From assembly GCA_049610385.1 (NCBI GenBank), contig JBMYZL010000022.1, positions 1 through 37,027 on the forward strand: a stretch of 37,027 bases of DNA, written 5' to 3'. The DNA comes from JBMYZL01 sp049610385. Its GTDB lineage: Bacteria > Bacteroidota > Bacteroidia > Flavobacteriales_D > Sanyastnellaceae. Below the pieces are notes generated by a model. It ran no database searches. It was not told the DNA's origin and saw only the letters and a program-made list of their open reading frames with translations. The translations under genes were made by a program, and so were the position numbers. Positions 9,642-16,898 of the stretch are shown in pieces (position 1 is the first letter of the stretch; every line of letters begins with the position of its first letter).

Positions 9642-9696
9642 GCTTTCGTTGCACACATTGTTTTGTGGTGCTCTCTCGAAAGCCAGAGGCCACAAA
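9642..9696 (-). promoter_or_regulatory. Candidate expression platform of the SAM riboswitch (two mutually exclusive stems)
   Basis: Between the aptamer and the metH start the minus strand can form either TTTGTGG with CCACAAA (9696-9690 with 9668-9662) or GGCTTTCG-type GCTTTCG with CGAAAGC (9683-9677 with 9648-9642). The second stem uses the loop of the first and pairs it with sequence beyond it, so the two interleave and cannot form together. Neither is followed by a T run, so control of translation or RNA stability is more likely than classical termination. This is inferred from complementarity only. Confidence 0.45.
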
Positions 9697-9710
9697 TGCG
9701 ACCTGCGGTT

Positions 9711-9818
9711 GCTCATCTTTCCCAAGACCTGTAACCTTGGGTAGGATGTGGCACCCAGCTTCTTCCCTGGGTTGCCAAGACTTCTTCGGGCCTGTTCCCT
9801 CCGTCTTTCGCGATAAGC
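9711..9818 (-). promoter_or_regulatory. SAM-I (S-box) riboswitch aptamer
   Basis: Read on the minus strand, this segment matches the S-box architecture. P1 is GCTTATC (9818-9812) pairing with GATGAGC (9717-9711). P2 follows with the conserved GAGGGA and GGCCC, then the GAAGAAGTCTTGGCAACC region, a P3 stem CCCAG/CTGGG, the conserved GTGCCA-CATCC joining segment, and a P4 stem CCCAAG/CTTGGG before GAAAGATGAG. It binds S-adenosylmethionine. Placed directly upstream of metH-metH-metF, it should reduce methionine synthesis when SAM is abundant. The predicted transcription start from the TATCTTTG element falls right at P1. Confidence 0.93.
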
Positions 9819-9822
9819 TCTG

Positions 9823-9830
9823 CAAAGATA
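9823..9830 (-). promoter_or_regulatory. Promoter -7 element for the riboswitch-metH-metF operon
   Basis: The minus strand reads TATCTTTG, an exact TAnnTTTG match. The expected start point some six bases downstream coincides with the first base of riboswitch P1 (9818), which independently supports both calls. No convincing -33 TTG is seen at the normal distance. Confidence 0.7.
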
Positions 9831-9834
9831 AAAC

Positions 9835-9860
9835 TTGACAAGGAGACTTGCTTACTTTTG
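9835..9860 (+). promoter_or_regulatory. Candidate metK promoter
   Basis: TACTTTTG at 9853-9860 matches TAnnTTTG exactly, with a TTG at 9835-9837 (15-base spacing, slightly short for -33). It ends eight bases before the metK ATG, so the transcript would have almost no leader. It is back to back with the metH promoter, and their upstream regions overlap. Confidence 0.6.
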
Positions 9861-9868
9861 CCCTCACC

Positions 9869-11125
9869 ATGAGTTATTTTTTCACTTCTGAGTCCGTAAG
9901 CGAAGGACATCCCGACAAAGTTGCAGACCAAATCAGCGATGCACTCATCGATCATTTTCTCGCTTTTGATCCGGATTCTAAAGTGGCTTGTGAGACATTG
10001 GTCACAACGGGGCAGGTGATTTTGGCAGGTGAAGTCAAATCCCGAGCTTACCTCGATGTGCAATCCATCGCGCGAGAAGTGATTGAACGGATTGGCTACA
10101 CAAAAAGTGAATACATGTTTGAGGCCAATTCATGCGGTGTGCTCAGCGCCATTCATGAACAATCCTCGGACATCAATCAAGGTGTAGAGAGAAAGAATCT
10201 GGAGGACCAAGGAGCGGGAGACCAAGGCATGATGTTCGGCTATGCTTCTCGCGAAACGGAGAATTTCATGCCCCTTCCATTGGAGTTGTCTCATCGGTTG
10301 TTGCGGGAGTTGGCGGCCATCCGACGAGAAGAGCCCAGCCCGATGCCCTATTTGCGTCCAGACGCCAAGTCGCAAGTCACCATTCAGTATGGAGATGACA
10401 ACACCCCGGAGCGCATCGAAGCCATCGTTTTGTCCACTCAGCACGACGATTTTGGGAGTGAGTCAGACATGCTGGCGCAAATCAAACGCGATGTCGAAAA
10501 CATTCTCATTCCGCGTGTCAAAGCCAGCATGAGCGATCGCGTTCAGAAGTTGTTCGGCGACGACATTCATCTTCATGTGAATCCGACGGGCAAGTTTGTG
10601 ATTGGCGGACCCCACGGGGACACAGGTTTGACCGGAAGGAAAATCATTGTGGATACTTATGGTGGGCGCGGGGCCCATGGTGGGGGTGCGTTCAGTGGCA
10701 AGGATCCTTCCAAAGTGGATCGTTCGGCCGCTTATGCCGCCAGATACATTGCCAAAAACTTGGTGGCTTCCGGGGCTTGTGATGAGGTTTTGGTGCAATT
10801 GGCCTATGCCATTGGTGTAGCGGAGCCTGTGGGTTTTTACATCAATACCTATGGCACGTCCAAAGTGAACATGACGGATGGGGAAATGGCCCAGCGCATC
10901 GTGAACTTGTTTCCAACCAAGCCCTATTTCATTGAACAAGCGTTCAAGTTGCGCACCCCGATTTACGAGGAAACAGCCGCATATGGCCACATGGGCCGCA
11001 CGCCGAGATTGGCAACCAAAACTTTCTTGAGTCCAGAAGGCCAAACCATCACTTGTGAGGTGGAATTGTTTCCCTGGGAGAAAACAGATCGCCAAGAAGC
11101 TGTTCGTGAGGCCCTTGGTCTTTGA
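9869..11125 (+). CDS. metK: S-adenosylmethionine synthetase
   Basis: Makes SAM from methionine and ATP in the cytoplasm. The 418-residue protein starts with the classic SYFFTSESVSEGHPDK; the ATP-binding GHPDK motif is at residues 13-17. It also has the GAGDQGMMFGYA and GGRGAHGGGAFSGKDPSKVD hallmark segments. It is somewhat longer than the E. coli enzyme, as is usual for Bacteroidota. An upstream in-frame start at 9848 exists but would add unconserved residues and overlap the -7 element. It is divergent from the SAM-riboswitch metH operon, so its own expression is not under that riboswitch. The pirin gene follows 32 bases downstream. Confidence 0.98.
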   Translation: MSYFFTSESVSEGHPDKVADQISDALIDHFLAFDPDSKVACETLVTTGQVILAGEVKSRAYLDVQSIAREVIERIGYTKSEYMFEANSCGVLSAIHEQSSDINQGVERKNLEDQGAGDQGMMFGYASRETENFMPLPLELSHRLLRELAAIRREEPSPMPYLRPDAKSQVTIQYGDDNTPERIEAIVLSTQHDDFGSESDMLAQIKRDVENILIPRVKASMSDRVQKLFGDDIHLHVNPTGKFVIGGPHGDTGLTGRKIIVDTYGGRGAHGGGAFSGKDPSKVDRSAAYAARYIAKNLVASGACDEVLVQLAYAIGVAEPVGFYINTYGTSKVNMTDGEMAQRIVNLFPTKPYFIEQAFKLRTPIYEETAAYGHMGRTPRLATKTFLSPEGQTITCEVELFPWEKTDRQEAVREALGL

Positions 11126-11157
11126 ACTCCGAGGGAGCCGGTGTTGTTTCATTAAAC

Positions 11158-12009
11158 ATGCGCACCATCTCATCGGTTTCGACCGCAGTCTGCGAACCCA
11201 TCGCTGATTTGATCACATTTCGGGCATTCCCCACTCGGGATGTGGCGAATGTGAATCCGTTTTTGTTCCTCAATCACCATGGATACCAGGAGTATCCCGA
11301 GAACAACCGTGGGTTGCCATTCGGTCCTCATCCGCACAAGGGATTTGAGACGCTGACCTTTGTTTTTGAGGGAGAGGTCGCCCACCAAGATTCCACGGGC
11401 GAGACTTTTTTGACTGGACCGGGTGGGGTGCAATGGATGACTGCTGGTCGTGGAATTGTCCATGCCGAGGTTTCGCCCGAGTCATTTCGACGAACGGGTG
11501 GCCCATTGGAAATCATCCAAATTTGGATGAACCTGCCAGCGGCCCTGAAACAAACTCGCCCTTTCTACCAGGGGTTGGAGGCCTCTGAGTTGGCGATGGA
11601 AATGGGCGACGGGTATCGGTTGAACGTGGTTTCAGGCCAATCATCTCAAGGAACCCAAGGCCCGATTCAGTCTTTGACCGATTTGTTCATGTCGAGTCTG
11701 TCGTTGCAATCGGGTGCGGTATATCGAACCTCGATTCCGAAGAATCGGCAAGTGATGCTCTATGTGGTGCGCGGACAGGCACAGGTGAACGGTTTGGCCT
11801 TGCGCCAACATGACTTGCCTCACTTGGAAAAGGACCATGAAGGATTGGAGGTGATCTGTCAATCGGAAGAAGCTCTGGTTTTGCTTTGTCACGGGGACCC
11901 CATCGATGAGCCCGTTGTGGCCCATGGCCCTTTTGTCATGAACACTGTCGCTGAAATTCATGAAGCCATCGAGGAGTACCAATCAGGCAAATTCGGAACC
12001 ATTGCGTGA
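11158..12009 (+). CDS. Pirin family protein (metal-binding bicupin)
   Basis: A 283-residue cytoplasmic double beta-barrel. The N-terminal cupin keeps all four pirin metal ligands: His58 and His60 in GPHPHKGFET and His102 and Glu104 in GIVHAEVSP. Members are Fe-binding proteins, some with quercetinase activity, others redox sensors or regulators; the substrate cannot be told from sequence. The ATG at 11158 is preferred over a TTG at 11122 that overlaps the metK stop, because it begins at the conserved N-terminus. Likely co-transcribed with metK. It converges with the next gene with 12 bases between stops. Confidence 0.92.
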   Translation: MRTISSVSTAVCEPIADLITFRAFPTRDVANVNPFLFLNHHGYQEYPENNRGLPFGPHPHKGFETLTFVFEGEVAHQDSTGETFLTGPGGVQWMTAGRGIVHAEVSPESFRRTGGPLEIIQIWMNLPAALKQTRPFYQGLEASELAMEMGDGYRLNVVSGQSSQGTQGPIQSLTDLFMSSLSLQSGAVYRTSIPKNRQVMLYVVRGQAQVNGLALRQHDLPHLEKDHEGLEVICQSEEALVLLCHGDPIDEPVVAHGPFVMNTVAEIHEAIEEYQSGKFGTIA

Positions 12010-12021
12010 GACCTGATGCGG

Positions 12022-14616
12022 TCAATTTTTGACAAAACGAACGGAAGCAGGGGGGGCTTCTGAGGCATGGCAGGTGACCATGTAAATCCCAGGAGACCAG
12101 TCAGCAACGTGCAGCACAGGAGGCACTCCACCCACTGAAACTTGATGTATCAGCTGCCCTTGGGCGTTCCGAACAACAATGCTCATAAGGTTCGTGTCAT
12201 CTGGACCTTGCAATCGTATGCTTTCTGAAGCTGGATTGGGAATCACCCGCCACACAGGGTCTTCAGAAATGAGGGAGGCCACATTGTTCGGGGGATTGAC
12301 GGCCTCCTCGGGCAACAACGAATCGAGCGGGAAACTCCAAATGCTTTGCGCAAAGGTGCCAGCTACCAGCCGGCCAGTCAAGGTGTCCACAGCCAAATCA
12401 TACACAGGAATGGGCGGAAGATTGCCGACGGGTTCCCAATGGGTTCCCGCATTTGTGGTCCAATAAACCCCCGCATCCGAAGCCACTGCCCAAACCGAAT
12501 CCCGCAGCACTTCCACATGGTTGATGGGGTGATGAGGCAAATTGCCTGCTGCCGAAATCCAACCTGCACTGCCTGCGTTGAGGGAGCGCTTGAAAATGTG
12601 TGGTGTATACGCCGCATTTCGATACCCACTGACTGTGCAGACGAGGGTGTCTGGGAATTGAGGATGAAAGACCAAATCGGTGACAAATTGACCAGGCAGT
12701 CCTTCGGAAAGTTCCTGCCAGAAGGCCCCTCCATTGGCTGTCAGCCAAACGCGTCCATCGGATGTGCCGGCTGCCACGACGTCCTCATCGTTCGGCGATC
12801 CAGCGAGGGCTGTGATGGTCCGCCACTGCAACCCAGGCTCCATGTTGGCTGTCAAGTCACTCGATGCGGGCGTCCATATGCCATATGGAGCATTCTCCAT
12901 TTTGTAAGCTTGTTGCGCACCACACCAAGCTTGGTCGGGATTTGCTGGGTGCAGCATATAAGGCGCATCCCACCAGACCCTGGCATCATCAGGAATGCCA
13001 TTCATCCATGATTGCCATTGAGGTTCTTCGTCCGGAAACGTGGGGCTGAACCGCATGTTGCCATACTGGTATTCTGCATAGCGCAATGCGGCATTTGTGG
13101 GGTGATATGCCGCGGTGAAGCCATCTCCACCCAAATCCCGCGTCCATTCGTTCATTGCTTCAAACGATCCGGTGGTGGTTCCGTTGTCTTGGGCTCCAGC
13201 CGTGTATTTCCCTGGATTGTGTGGGTTCCAAGTCACACGATAGAATTGGCTGTTGGGCAGGCTCTCGATGTCTTCCCAGGTGCTGCCGTGATTCGTGGTC
13301 CTGTATGCGCCACCATCTGTAGCGATGATGGCTTCGTTGGCATTGATCCAGATCAAATCGTGTTTGTCTGCATGGACTTCGTACGTCCACCACTCTGGAT
13401 TCATCAAGTTCCAAGTCAATCCCCCATCCAAGCTGTTGTGCAACTCCACGCCCAAAATGGTCAGATCATTCGGGTTGAAAGGATTCACACGAATTTTGGA
13501 GAAATACCAACCAAACCCACCCAAAGCGTTTTCGGGCACTGCATCCTCCGGAATGACCGCGCTCCAAGTTTCGCCTCCATCTTCTGTTTTGTAAATGTTA
13601 TCCAATTGATGATTTTCGCCCACCACCAATGCCCATACCGTCGCATCATGGACAGTGAAACCGATGCGTCCCCGGACGCCTTCTCCCCATGGATTGGGCA
13701 GAACATCCCAGGATTCCCCACCGTCTAATGAGCGATGAATGCGACAATCTCCTCCAGTGACCACCGAGTGTGTGGAAGTTCGTGTGCGTTGCCATGCCGC
13801 TGCAAGGATGACCCCACCCAAATTGGTCGTTTCAATGCCCACAACATCCGTGACCCCAGCTGAATCACTGGGCAGCAACACCTGTGTCCAATCTGAGGCT
13901 TCACCTTGAATCGGCCGGCAGAATAGCCCCCGATTTGAACCCGGAATGGCGGGGTTGCCCATGGTCCCAGCAAAAAGCCAAGGATCGCCACCAATGGGAA
14001 GGGTGATCAATCTGGAGACAATGCCCAGGGAATCCAATCCATCGGGCGACCAAGTTTGGCCCCCATCCACGGATTTGAACACCCCGCCCCCCAGTCGGGG
14101 AAAGCTGGAAATTTGGGGGTCACCTGTGGCGAGCCACATGACCGTCGCATTTGTGGGGTGGAAAGCCAAATCCCCGCAGGCCAGTTGGGGCATGTCCTCA
14201 TTCGCCCAAACCCAGGTTTCACCAAAATTTTCGGTGTGCCAGAGGCCCCCGGATGCAGATCCGGCCCACCAATCTCCATTCAAGCCAGGCGTGGGCCGCA
14301 AAAAGTTCAGGCGCCCTCCAATGTTTGTGGGGCCTTCCAACCGCCATTCCCCTTGGTTCACGCGGCTCATGTCTTGCGATGCCAATCCCTTTCGCCATCT
14401 GTCCACGGCATCCAACGCTTCCTGCGCTGACTTTGGATTCCAAGATGTTTCCGGAAAGGACCATTTGAAGGCTTCAGCCAAATGCGGTTTCAGTTTCGCA
14501 TCCCAAGGCTGAATGTCCTCAGTTGGGGCTTGAGGCGAGGGGCTTCCACATTGGATCAAGAAAAGGGCGAAAAACAAGCCCAAAGGGAACAGCATTCTGA
14601 GCATCATGTGGGTCAA
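12022..14616 (-). CDS. Secreted beta-propeller (BNR/Asp-box, sortilin-like) protein with T9SS C-terminal sorting domain
   Basis: An 864-residue exported protein. At least seven Asp-box-type turns are visible (SVDGGQTW, SLDGGESW, TEDGGETW, SLDGGLTW, TTNHGSTW, TANGGAFW and relatives), characteristic of VPS10/sialidase-like beta-propellers. The last ~80 residues form a type A T9SS sorting domain (WRVIPNPASESIRLQ, VVRNAQGQLI, WSPGIYMVTC). The N-terminus is hydrophobic and ends in LFLIQC with Cys23, resembling a lipobox but with an unusual Gln before the Cys. No catalytic residues could be assigned, so it may bind polysaccharide or protein, or be a hydrolase. Several closely spaced Met codons (14616, 14607, 14604) make the exact start uncertain. 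It lies downstream of the NrtR-like gene, 31 bases away. Confidence 0.88.
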   Translation of the reverse strand: MTHMMLRMLFPLGLFFALFLIQCGSPSPQAPTEDIQPWDAKLKPHLAEAFKWSFPETSWNPKSAQEALDAVDRWRKGLASQDMSRVNQGEWRLEGPTNIGGRLNFLRPTPGLNGDWWAGSASGGLWHTENFGETWVWANEDMPQLACGDLAFHPTNATVMWLATGDPQISSFPRLGGGVFKSVDGGQTWSPDGLDSLGIVSRLITLPIGGDPWLFAGTMGNPAIPGSNRGLFCRPIQGEASDWTQVLLPSDSAGVTDVVGIETTNLGGVILAAAWQRTRTSTHSVVTGGDCRIHRSLDGGESWDVLPNPWGEGVRGRIGFTVHDATVWALVVGENHQLDNIYKTEDGGETWSAVIPEDAVPENALGGFGWYFSKIRVNPFNPNDLTILGVELHNSLDGGLTWNLMNPEWWTYEVHADKHDLIWINANEAIIATDGGAYRTTNHGSTWEDIESLPNSQFYRVTWNPHNPGKYTAGAQDNGTTTGSFEAMNEWTRDLGGDGFTAAYHPTNAALRYAEYQYGNMRFSPTFPDEEPQWQSWMNGIPDDARVWWDAPYMLHPANPDQAWCGAQQAYKMENAPYGIWTPASSDLTANMEPGLQWRTITALAGSPNDEDVVAAGTSDGRVWLTANGGAFWQELSEGLPGQFVTDLVFHPQFPDTLVCTVSGYRNAAYTPHIFKRSLNAGSAGWISAAGNLPHHPINHVEVLRDSVWAVASDAGVYWTTNAGTHWEPVGNLPPIPVYDLAVDTLTGRLVAGTFAQSIWSFPLDSLLPEEAVNPPNNVASLISEDPVWRVIPNPASESIRLQGPDDTNLMSIVVRNAQGQLIHQVSVGGVPPVLHVADWSPGIYMVTCHASEAPPASVRFVKN

Positions 14617-14647
14617 GTTCGCAAAGTTCTTTGTCCTTTCTGGACAA

Positions 14648-15403
14648 TCAAAAGAGAAAATCGTAACCCTCCATTTTCATTTTGTCGTAGCGCTCGCGGT
14701 TGAACGTAAACAGTTGAGAGCCTTTATGCTGACCGTGTTCTTTGCCCGAGGCCTTTTTGTTCAAGTCAATGAGGAGGGTGGTTTTGAACAGTTTCTTTCG
14801 AAAGTTTCGTTTGTCAAAAGATTTACCCAAGGCGGATTCATACAAAGTCTGAAGTTGTCCGAGGGTGAACGGATCAGGCAGCAAATTGAAACCCACTGGG
14901 CGTCTTTTGACCCGTCGTTTGAGTCGTTCCTTGGCGTATTGCACAATGTCATTGTGGTCAAAGGCCAAATCGGGCACTTGCGCCAGAGGCACCCACTGCA
15001 TGCCATGCTGGGTCCAACGCTCTGCTTGGAAGTCCTCCTTCCGAACCAAGGCATAAAATGCAATGTTCACCACCCGCCCCTGAGGGTGCCGAAAAACTTT
15101 CCCAAAAGCTTGCAATTGCTCAATCACCTCGGGATCATCATATCCAAACAATTGCTCGAACATTCGCCGGGCGGATAACATCAACTCATCACTTGAATTG
15201 AGGTATCGGGAAGGGAGAAACATGGCGCCTTCAAAAGGTGGCCGAGCGGCGCGCGCAATCAACATTTGCAATTCGGCACCATCAAAACCAATCAAAACAA
15301 GGCTGGTGGCCAATGCCACATTGAAATCGGGATCGGCTTGAGGATAGGTCAACAAGTCAGTCATGTCCAAAAAATCGAAGAAGGGAAAGTGGCACAGGTG
15401 CAT
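14648..15403 (-). CDS. NrtR-like transcriptional regulator (degenerate Nudix domain plus winged helix)
   Basis: About 251 residues. An N-terminal Nudix fold is followed by a C-terminal winged-helix domain (region of FTLGQLQTLYESALGKSF and NFRKKLFKT), the NrtR/AraR-like arrangement in which the Nudix part senses an ADP-ribose- or sugar-type ligand. The Nudix box is broken: where REUxEExGU is expected the sequence reads RMFEQLFGY, so the catalytic glutamates are gone and the protein should bind without hydrolysing. The Met at 15403 fits a promoter at 15420-15448; a second Met at 15364 would give 238 residues. A palindrome CAGGT-N6-ACCTG at its 5' end may be an autoregulatory operator. Target genes are unknown. 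Confidence 0.82.
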   Translation of the reverse strand: MHLCHFPFFDFLDMTDLLTYPQADPDFNVALATSLVLIGFDGAELQMLIARAARPPFEGAMFLPSRYLNSSDELMLSARRMFEQLFGYDDPEVIEQLQAFGKVFRHPQGRVVNIAFYALVRKEDFQAERWTQHGMQWVPLAQVPDLAFDHNDIVQYAKERLKRRVKRRPVGFNLLPDPFTLGQLQTLYESALGKSFDKRNFRKKLFKTTLLIDLNKKASGKEHGQHKGSQLFTFNRERYDKMKMEGYDFLF

Positions 15404-15410
15404 TGACCTG
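15395..15410 (-). promoter_or_regulatory. Inverted repeat CAGGT-N6-ACCTG, possible operator
   Basis: A perfect 5-base inverted repeat with 6-base spacing overlaps the start of the NrtR-like gene, just downstream of its predicted transcription start. Position and symmetry suit an autoregulatory site for a dimeric winged-helix regulator; this is inference. Confidence 0.35.
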
Positions 15411-15419
15411 CTGTACTTG

Positions 15420-15448
15420 CAAAGATAGGCTTCATTCGAGAGAGGCAA
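15420..15448 (-). promoter_or_regulatory. Promoter of the NrtR-like gene
   Basis: The minus strand has TTG (15448-15446), an 18-base spacer and TATCTTTG (15427-15420), a complete Bacteroidota promoter. Its -33 part lies inside the 3' end of the upstream lipoprotein gene. Confidence 0.65.
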
Positions 15449-16751
15449 TGGCCAAATCCCGACAGCCCACACCCAATCCCGATACGGCTGTGGACCAACC
15501 ACTGGTGGCAGTCCACTGTATCAATTGTCCCGTGCTTGCCGGTGGCGATGCGCCCAGTGCAGCCTGGACTGGATGCCAGGGCCCTGTGCGCTCAATGGCC
15601 CACCAAGATTGGGTCTGGGGATTCACGGACCAATTCGTGAGGGAACCGCCTTCCCACACATCCAAAATCCCACTTTCTCGGTGTGCAATCACCAGCAGCT
15701 CATTCTCTAGCATGGCTGAAAAGAGTTCGCCGGCGCTCGATGGCAGAAATGACATGTGCGCCAAGTTCTCAGACCAAAACCCTGAAATCTCGGTCAAATT
15801 CCCGGTTCCCGCGTCGACTCGGTTCCAACCATTTTGAGGACTGAGAAAGAGAAAGGAAGAACCGCTGCCTTCCGCTTGGAGATCATCGATGGGAAAGGGC
15901 AAATCGATCGCCGTCGTTTCGACACCGGTTTCACGATTCCAACCTCGCAAGCGACTTGTATTGTCCCCAGGTCGATCTTCCAAAACCATCAGCCATTGCT
16001 CAGAATCGTCAATTGCAAAAGTCTTGGGTAGGTGCATGCTCGAAGATGCTGGGAATGAGAATCCAACGCTTCCTTGGATTCCCAATTCGGCATATCCGTC
16101 GGCGTGCAAAACACCAACAGTGATGTCATTGACAGGCATCAAATGAACCACGGCGGAAGTCCATGCACTGCCTCCCGAAGGTTCAGACCACCAGTTGCCC
16201 ATCCCGGGAAACAAACCCAAAGCCACACCGTCATCGCGTCCCACCACCAGACCTCCATTTCCAGGCCATCCAGTCAGGACATTGGGTGTCCAAGGAACGA
16301 GACCGGCATTGGATTCTCCGATGATCTCGCCATTTTCTTGGACGACCCACCAGCTCAATGCGGATGCAGGTTCAGGCACAATGTCGATTTCTTTGAATGC
16401 CGCAGCCCGATTGCCTGCTTCATCTTCGGCGATGGCGGCAAGCCAAGCACGTCCTTCCAGGAGACCTGACGAAAACACAGCTTCCGCTTCTGCCCCAGTT
16501 CCTTGCAAACGGGCAACGAGGGTGATCCCGTCTGCCTGCCTCAATTCAATGTGCCAATCGCAACGATGACATTCAACCCCGTCATCAGTGATCCTTAACC
16601 GGACGGGAATGTTTTCCGAGCTTTCAAAAACGGCGTCAAACCCACTGGGCACCTCCCACAGAATGACCGGTGGCTCCAAGTCTGGGTCTGGCTTGCAGCC
16701 AGAAAGCCAGAGAAGACTCCAGAAAAGGAGATGGATGGCTGAGAAGCGCAT
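15432..16751 (-). CDS. Lipoprotein of unknown function, probable beta-propeller
   Basis: A 439-residue lipoprotein with a clear type II signal: hydrophobic residues 4-16 then LSGC with Cys19. After a Pro/Asp-rich linker there is an immunoglobulin-like segment (about 27-125, with CHRC) and a long region rich in short Gly/Trp-containing repeats (WWVVQENGEIIG, GGLVVGRDDG, SWWAIERTGP), suggestive of a beta-propeller. No enzyme signature was found. Likely anchored in the outer membrane. It starts at 16751 with a clear ATG and precedes the NrtR-like gene on the same strand, but that gene has its own promoter. Confidence 0.8.
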   Translation of the reverse strand: MRFSAIHLLFWSLLWLSGCKPDPDLEPPVILWEVPSGFDAVFESSENIPVRLRITDDGVECHRCDWHIELRQADGITLVARLQGTGAEAEAVFSSGLLEGRAWLAAIAEDEAGNRAAAFKEIDIVPEPASALSWWVVQENGEIIGESNAGLVPWTPNVLTGWPGNGGLVVGRDDGVALGLFPGMGNWWSEPSGGSAWTSAVVHLMPVNDITVGVLHADGYAELGIQGSVGFSFPASSSMHLPKTFAIDDSEQWLMVLEDRPGDNTSRLRGWNRETGVETTAIDLPFPIDDLQAEGSGSSFLFLSPQNGWNRVDAGTGNLTEISGFWSENLAHMSFLPSSAGELFSAMLENELLVIAHRESGILDVWEGGSLTNWSVNPQTQSWWAIERTGPWHPVQAALGASPPASTGQLIQWTATSGWSTAVSGLGVGCRDLAIASLE

Positions 16752-16898
16752 GTGGCGAATTTCGGCATTTTGAGTTGTTGAAAACGATGTGAATGTGTTG
16801 TGAATTCTCCAGCGACTGGGAGGGGGAGAATTGCGTCAAACTTGAGATACCTTCACAGGTTCGATTCGGAGTCGCGGGATCGGGTCAAGTCGGCGAGC

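Noticed and set aside
9630..9848. B12 riboswitch upstream of metH
   Set aside because: Looked for because MetH uses cobalamin, but the conserved elements present are those of the SAM-I riboswitch; no B12-box is seen.
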